Shown: one piece after another, positions 6,303-7,919 of the stretch
How the letters are laid out: each line of letters starts with the position of its first letter
Position numbering within the stretch: position 1 is the stretch's first letter
Assembly: GCA_937873535.1 (NCBI GenBank)
Contig: CALMYA010000040.1
Span: forward strand, 1-7,919
DNA length: 7,919 nucleotides
Reading direction: 5' to 3'
DNA from: an uncultured bacterium
GTDB lineage: Bacteria; Patescibacteriota; Minisyncoccia; Phycocordibacterales; CAIZLB01
Program-made: the position numbers and the translations under genes
The notes under the pieces: generated by a model
What the model saw: the letters and a program-made list of their open reading frames with translations, nothing else
Databases searched by the model: none
What the model was told of the DNA's origin: nothing

Positions 6303-6426
6303 ACAGAAAACAAAATAGCATCATGTCTCAGGAGCACGGATATTTTCTTACTAGAAAATTCCTCGTGCTCGCGCCAGTCGCGCTCGCAAGTCTCCTGAGA
6401 CATGATCCTATTTTGTTTTCTGTTTA
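6300..6426. repeat. 127-nt near-perfect inverted repeat after dnaB, probably a two-way terminator or a MITE-like insertion
   Basis: Arms of 35 nt (6300-6334 and 6392-6426) are complementary at 34 positions, with one C-C mismatch (6319/6407). The A-rich left arm starts with the dnaB stop TAA, and the T-rich right arm (ATTTTGTTTTCTG) can end transcription on the plus strand. The inverse holds on the minus strand. Inside, 6335-6368 forms its own long hairpin (GAGCAC/GTGCTC, then GGA-T-ATTTTC/GAAAATTCC, loop TTACTA). A GCGC/GCGC mini-hairpin (6371-6383) follows, so the whole folds as a three-way junction. It resembles the rplI hairpin in design but is larger. It could also be a terminal-inverted-repeat mini-element; no clear target duplication is visible. 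Confidence 0.85.
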
Positions 6427-6500
6427 ATCCTTATGAAAGATCCCCAGAATATTTAAAATCTTCTTGTTTGCGCATCATACCTAAACATAGTATAAACAAG

Positions 6501-6950
6501 TTAAATTAGTTCGGCTGATATATAAGTGCAGAAACGCATTTTACAGCCATTGTCATTCAACCCATAGCCCCCACCCAAAAAAATATGAGCACCCTTACTG
6601 TCAACCCACCAGCGACCGACGACCTTACAACTCTCTGCCACACCGTTCCAGTTCCAGACCTTATCACCGAGAATGCGGCGTTCAGGCTGACCTTTACTGG
6701 AATAACCAGAAGGAATACCGAGAAAAAAGCCACGGACATTTCTGATGGTAGTGCAGCAGTTCCATGTCTTCAGTGGGAGGGCCTTGTAAGGCTTGACCAT
6801 CTGCAGCTGGGCAAGCATCTGTTTACCAAATTCTATACAGATGCCTTCAAGGTTCACGATATACAGCCCCTTTGTCGCGACCCTGAAGGCTTTTACCGGA
6901 TAGTATCCGTTGGCATTCACGGCAATAAGCTTCACAAAGTGATCCATCAT
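6501..6950 (-). CDS. Possible hypothetical protein, 149 aa (competes with the plus-strand frame)
   Basis: The frame is open for 149 codons from ATG 6950. A TGA lies three codons upstream, so the gene cannot extend further. The product is rich in Gly, Trp and Cys in its second half (KVWNWNGVAESCKVVGRW, then a GGGYG stretch, ending MRFC near the C terminus). This looks like a folded beta-rich domain, loosely like the ends of C-type-lectin or FGE-sulfatase folds, but not enough to assign a family. No Shine-Dalgarno site or good promoter is visible. It would converge on dnaB, with the two-way hairpin at 6300-6426 between them. Codons coincide triplet for triplet with an open plus-strand frame (6585-7139), so only one is likely real. 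I slightly favour this strand on residue composition. GC is higher than in the core genes. Confidence 0.4.
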   Translation of the reverse strand: MMDHFVKLIAVNANGYYPVKAFRVATKGLYIVNLEGICIEFGKQMLAQLQMVKPYKALPLKTWNCCTTIRNVRGFFLGIPSGYSSKGQPERRILGDKVWNWNGVAESCKVVGRWWVDSKGAHIFLGGGYGLNDNGCKMRFCTYISAELI

Positions 6951-7139
6951 AAAGAATCATTAAGAAGTCGTGGGCTGGTGGACATTCTGGCCTACAAAAT
7001 TATGGAGTCACTTGCCATCCAGATGAAAACACTGCCTGACCAATCCACGCATGTGCACCTGGCACCACTCAAAATATGGGAGGATTCTCTTGTCGGAGCT
7101 TTAATCCGTTTTCACGAGATTGACTATACGGAAATCTAA
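6585..7139 (+). CDS. Possible hypothetical protein, 184 aa (competes with the minus-strand frame)
   Basis: This frame is open from about 6519 to the TAA at 7137-7139, with the first ATG at 6585. The N-terminal two thirds are rich in Thr, Pro and His, as antisense translations often are. The last 60 residues (ending GALIRFHEIDYTEI, with a helix-like GLVDILAYKIMESLAI stretch) look more protein-like and extend beyond the competing minus-strand frame. No Shine-Dalgarno site is present. A plus-strand terminator (7206-7230) lies 67 bp downstream, in the right direction for this frame. A weak TTGCGC-17-TATAAA (6468-6496) could drive it. I recognise no domain. It is either a real accessory gene, a shadow of the minus-strand frame, or part of a decayed element. 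Confidence 0.35.
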   Translation: MSTLTVNPPATDDLTTLCHTVPVPDLITENAAFRLTFTGITRRNTEKKATDISDGSAAVPCLQWEGLVRLDHLQLGKHLFTKFYTDAFKVHDIQPLCRDPEGFYRIVSVGIHGNKLHKVIHHKESLRSRGLVDILAYKIMESLAIQMKTLPDQSTHVHLAPLKIWEDSLVGALIRFHEIDYTEI

Positions 7140-7205
7140 TAACGTCACTCGCGTTCACAACAGCATAGCCACCGAGTAGCCGCCCAAACCACATGCCTCA
7201 CAGAG

Positions 7206-7230
7206 GCCGCCCGTGGCAAAGGCGGCTTTT
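7206..7230 (+). terminator. Rho-independent terminator upstream of recR
   Basis: A GC-only 6-bp stem GCCGCC/GGCGGC (7206-7211 with 7221-7226) with a 9-nt loop is followed by TTTTGTT. It acts on the plus strand only, because the other side lacks a T tract. It insulates recR from the island, and its T tract doubles as the recR -35 region. Confidence 0.62.
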
Positions 7231-7257
7231 GTTATATGTGTAATATCCATATATACT
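7229..7257 (+). promoter_or_regulatory. recR promoter
   Basis: TTGTTA (7229-7234, 4 of 6) is separated by exactly 17 bp from TATACT (7252-7257, 5 of 6). The predicted transcription start is near 7264, only about five bases from the ATG at 7269, so the recR mRNA should be nearly leaderless. No Shine-Dalgarno sequence is present. Confidence 0.62.
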
Positions 7258-7268
7258 AGTTATTAATT

Positions 7269-7886
7269 ATGGATACTATCGGCAAATTAGAGGAAATATT
7301 CAGGCACTTTCCAGGCATAGGGCCTAGGCAAGCCAAGCGCTTTGCGTATTATTTGCTTACTAAGTCGCCGGCCGACCTCGCCGAGCTTGTGCGGCTTATT
7401 GGCGACTTAAAGCAAAGCGTTTCAGTATGCAAAAAGTGCCAGCGATACTTCCCTATTGGCGTAAAAGCCCCATCAGAAACGTGCCCAATTTGTTCAGATG
7501 AAAACCGCAATCGCGACACTCTTATGGTGGTCTCGCGCGACATCGACTTTCAATCGGTAGAAAAAAGCCGCGCATATCACGGCCTTTATTTTATACTCGG
7601 CGGCAGCATTCCTATTCTTGAAGAAATGCCCGAAAAGAAAATACGTCAAAAAGAATTACTTGAACGGGTTTCCGAGCTTGGCACCGACCTTCGCGAAATA
7701 ATTATTGCCACGAACTTAAACCCCGAGGGCGAACACACCGCCATGCATATCGGAAAAATATTGAAACCGCTTGCAGAAAAACAAAGTTTTAAACTCACGG
7801 CACTTGGCCGCGGTCTTTCTACTGGAACTGAGCTTGAATATTCTGACAGTGAGACATTAAAGAGTGCACTTGAAAACCGACGCTAA
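7269..7886 (+). CDS. recR: Recombination mediator protein RecR
   Basis: RecR works with RecO (and RecF) to load RecA on SSB-coated gaps. The 205-residue length is normal. The helix-hairpin-helix lies in FPGIGPRQAKRFAYYLL (14-30). The zinc finger has all four cysteines: Cys54, Cys57, Cys72 and Cys75 (CKKC and CPIC). The TOPRIM domain runs from about 84 to 165 (LMVVSRDIDFQSVEKS, then YHGLYFILGG). It keeps EGEHTA (153-158), but the usual first acidic residue after VV is Ser89; Asp93 is in place of the second. The C-terminal walker-like region GRGLSTGTELEYSD and TLKSALENRR is typical. The start directly precedes the conserved N terminus. The gene has its own promoter and is not in the common dnaX-ybaB-recR order within this window. 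It is followed by a terminator cut by the window end. Confidence 0.95.
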   Translation: MDTIGKLEEIFRHFPGIGPRQAKRFAYYLLTKSPADLAELVRLIGDLKQSVSVCKKCQRYFPIGVKAPSETCPICSDENRNRDTLMVVSRDIDFQSVEKSRAYHGLYFILGGSIPILEEMPEKKIRQKELLERVSELGTDLREIIIATNLNPEGEHTAMHIGKILKPLAEKQSFKLTALGRGLSTGTELEYSDSETLKSALENRR

Positions 7887-7895
7887 TTTACACGC

Positions 7896-7919
7896 AACAA
7901 AAAAACACCCCGTCTGGGG
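7896..7919 (+). terminator. Terminator after recR, cut by the window end
   Basis: An A-rich tract (7896-7907) and the start of a hairpin, CCCC-GTCT-GGGG (7908-7919), follow the recR stop by a few bases. This is the same layout as after rplI and dnaB. A T-rich right arm would be expected just beyond the window. Confidence 0.5.

Noticed and set aside
6300..6426. tRNA or CRISPR repeat
   Set aside because: It has no tRNA-like T-loop, anticodon arm or CCA pattern, and there is a single inverted pair rather than spaced direct repeats.
6957..6959. TGA upstream of the 149-aa frame read as Gly (code 25)
   Set aside because: The protease and the 167-aa gene end naturally at TGA, and the upstream reading would be only a few residues, so code 11 fits.
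6501..7139. Diversity-generating retroelement target or template
   Set aside because: No reverse transcriptase, no adenine-rich template copy and no near-duplicate variable repeat is visible in the window.

Overview
The window looks like a bacterial chromosome segment of moderate GC with compact housekeeping genes. The best guess is the Candidate Phyla Radiation (Patescibacteria, Parcubacteria-like). This is an inference from the divergent CysRS, DnaB and RecR sequences, the small intergenic spaces, core genes without Shine-Dalgarno sites, and orphan small proteins between hairpin terminators. It is not proven by any marker in the window. Stop usage (TAA and TGA at natural gene ends) fits code 11 and argues against the TGA=Gly code of Gracilibacteria/SR1.

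Layout. Positions 1-110 hold a terminator. Positions 107-610 (minus) encode an orphan 167-aa protein with a consensus-like promoter, a structured leader and a strong Shine-Dalgarno site. Positions 713-789 form a long two-way hairpin terminator that includes the stop codon of rplI (787-1230, minus, ribosomal protein L9). Positions 1315-2604 (minus) encode a membrane-anchored S41/CtpA-type protease. A 60-bp divergent promoter region at 2605-2664 separates it from cysS (to 4173, plus), which is followed by a five-helix membrane protein of unknown function (4216-4776). An AT-rich 137-bp gap with DnaA-box-like repeats precedes dnaB (4914-6302, plus). The dnaB stop codon lies in a 127-nt near-perfect inverted repeat (6300-6426). 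Positions 6427-7200 are a higher-GC accessory island with two mutually exclusive antiparallel open frames. A terminator at 7206-7230 and a well-spaced promoter then lead to recR (7269-7886), and the window ends inside another terminator hairpin.

How the genes fit together. L9 and CysRS serve translation; DnaB and RecR serve replication and recombinational repair; the S41 protease serves envelope proteolysis. They are not one pathway. The genes sit in several short transcription units, each bounded by its own hairpin.

Two expression styles are visible. The protease, cysS, dnaB and recR have -10 elements only a few bases from the start codon, so their mRNAs should be leaderless or nearly so. 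The 167-aa orphan instead has a roughly 65-nt leader and a strong ribosome binding site. I see no complete new defence or mobile system. The best leads are the dnaB-distal inverted repeat, the 6427-7200 island, the structured leader of the orphan gene, a 14-mer shared by two leaders, and substitutions in the CysRS HIGH motif and the RecR TOPRIM motif.
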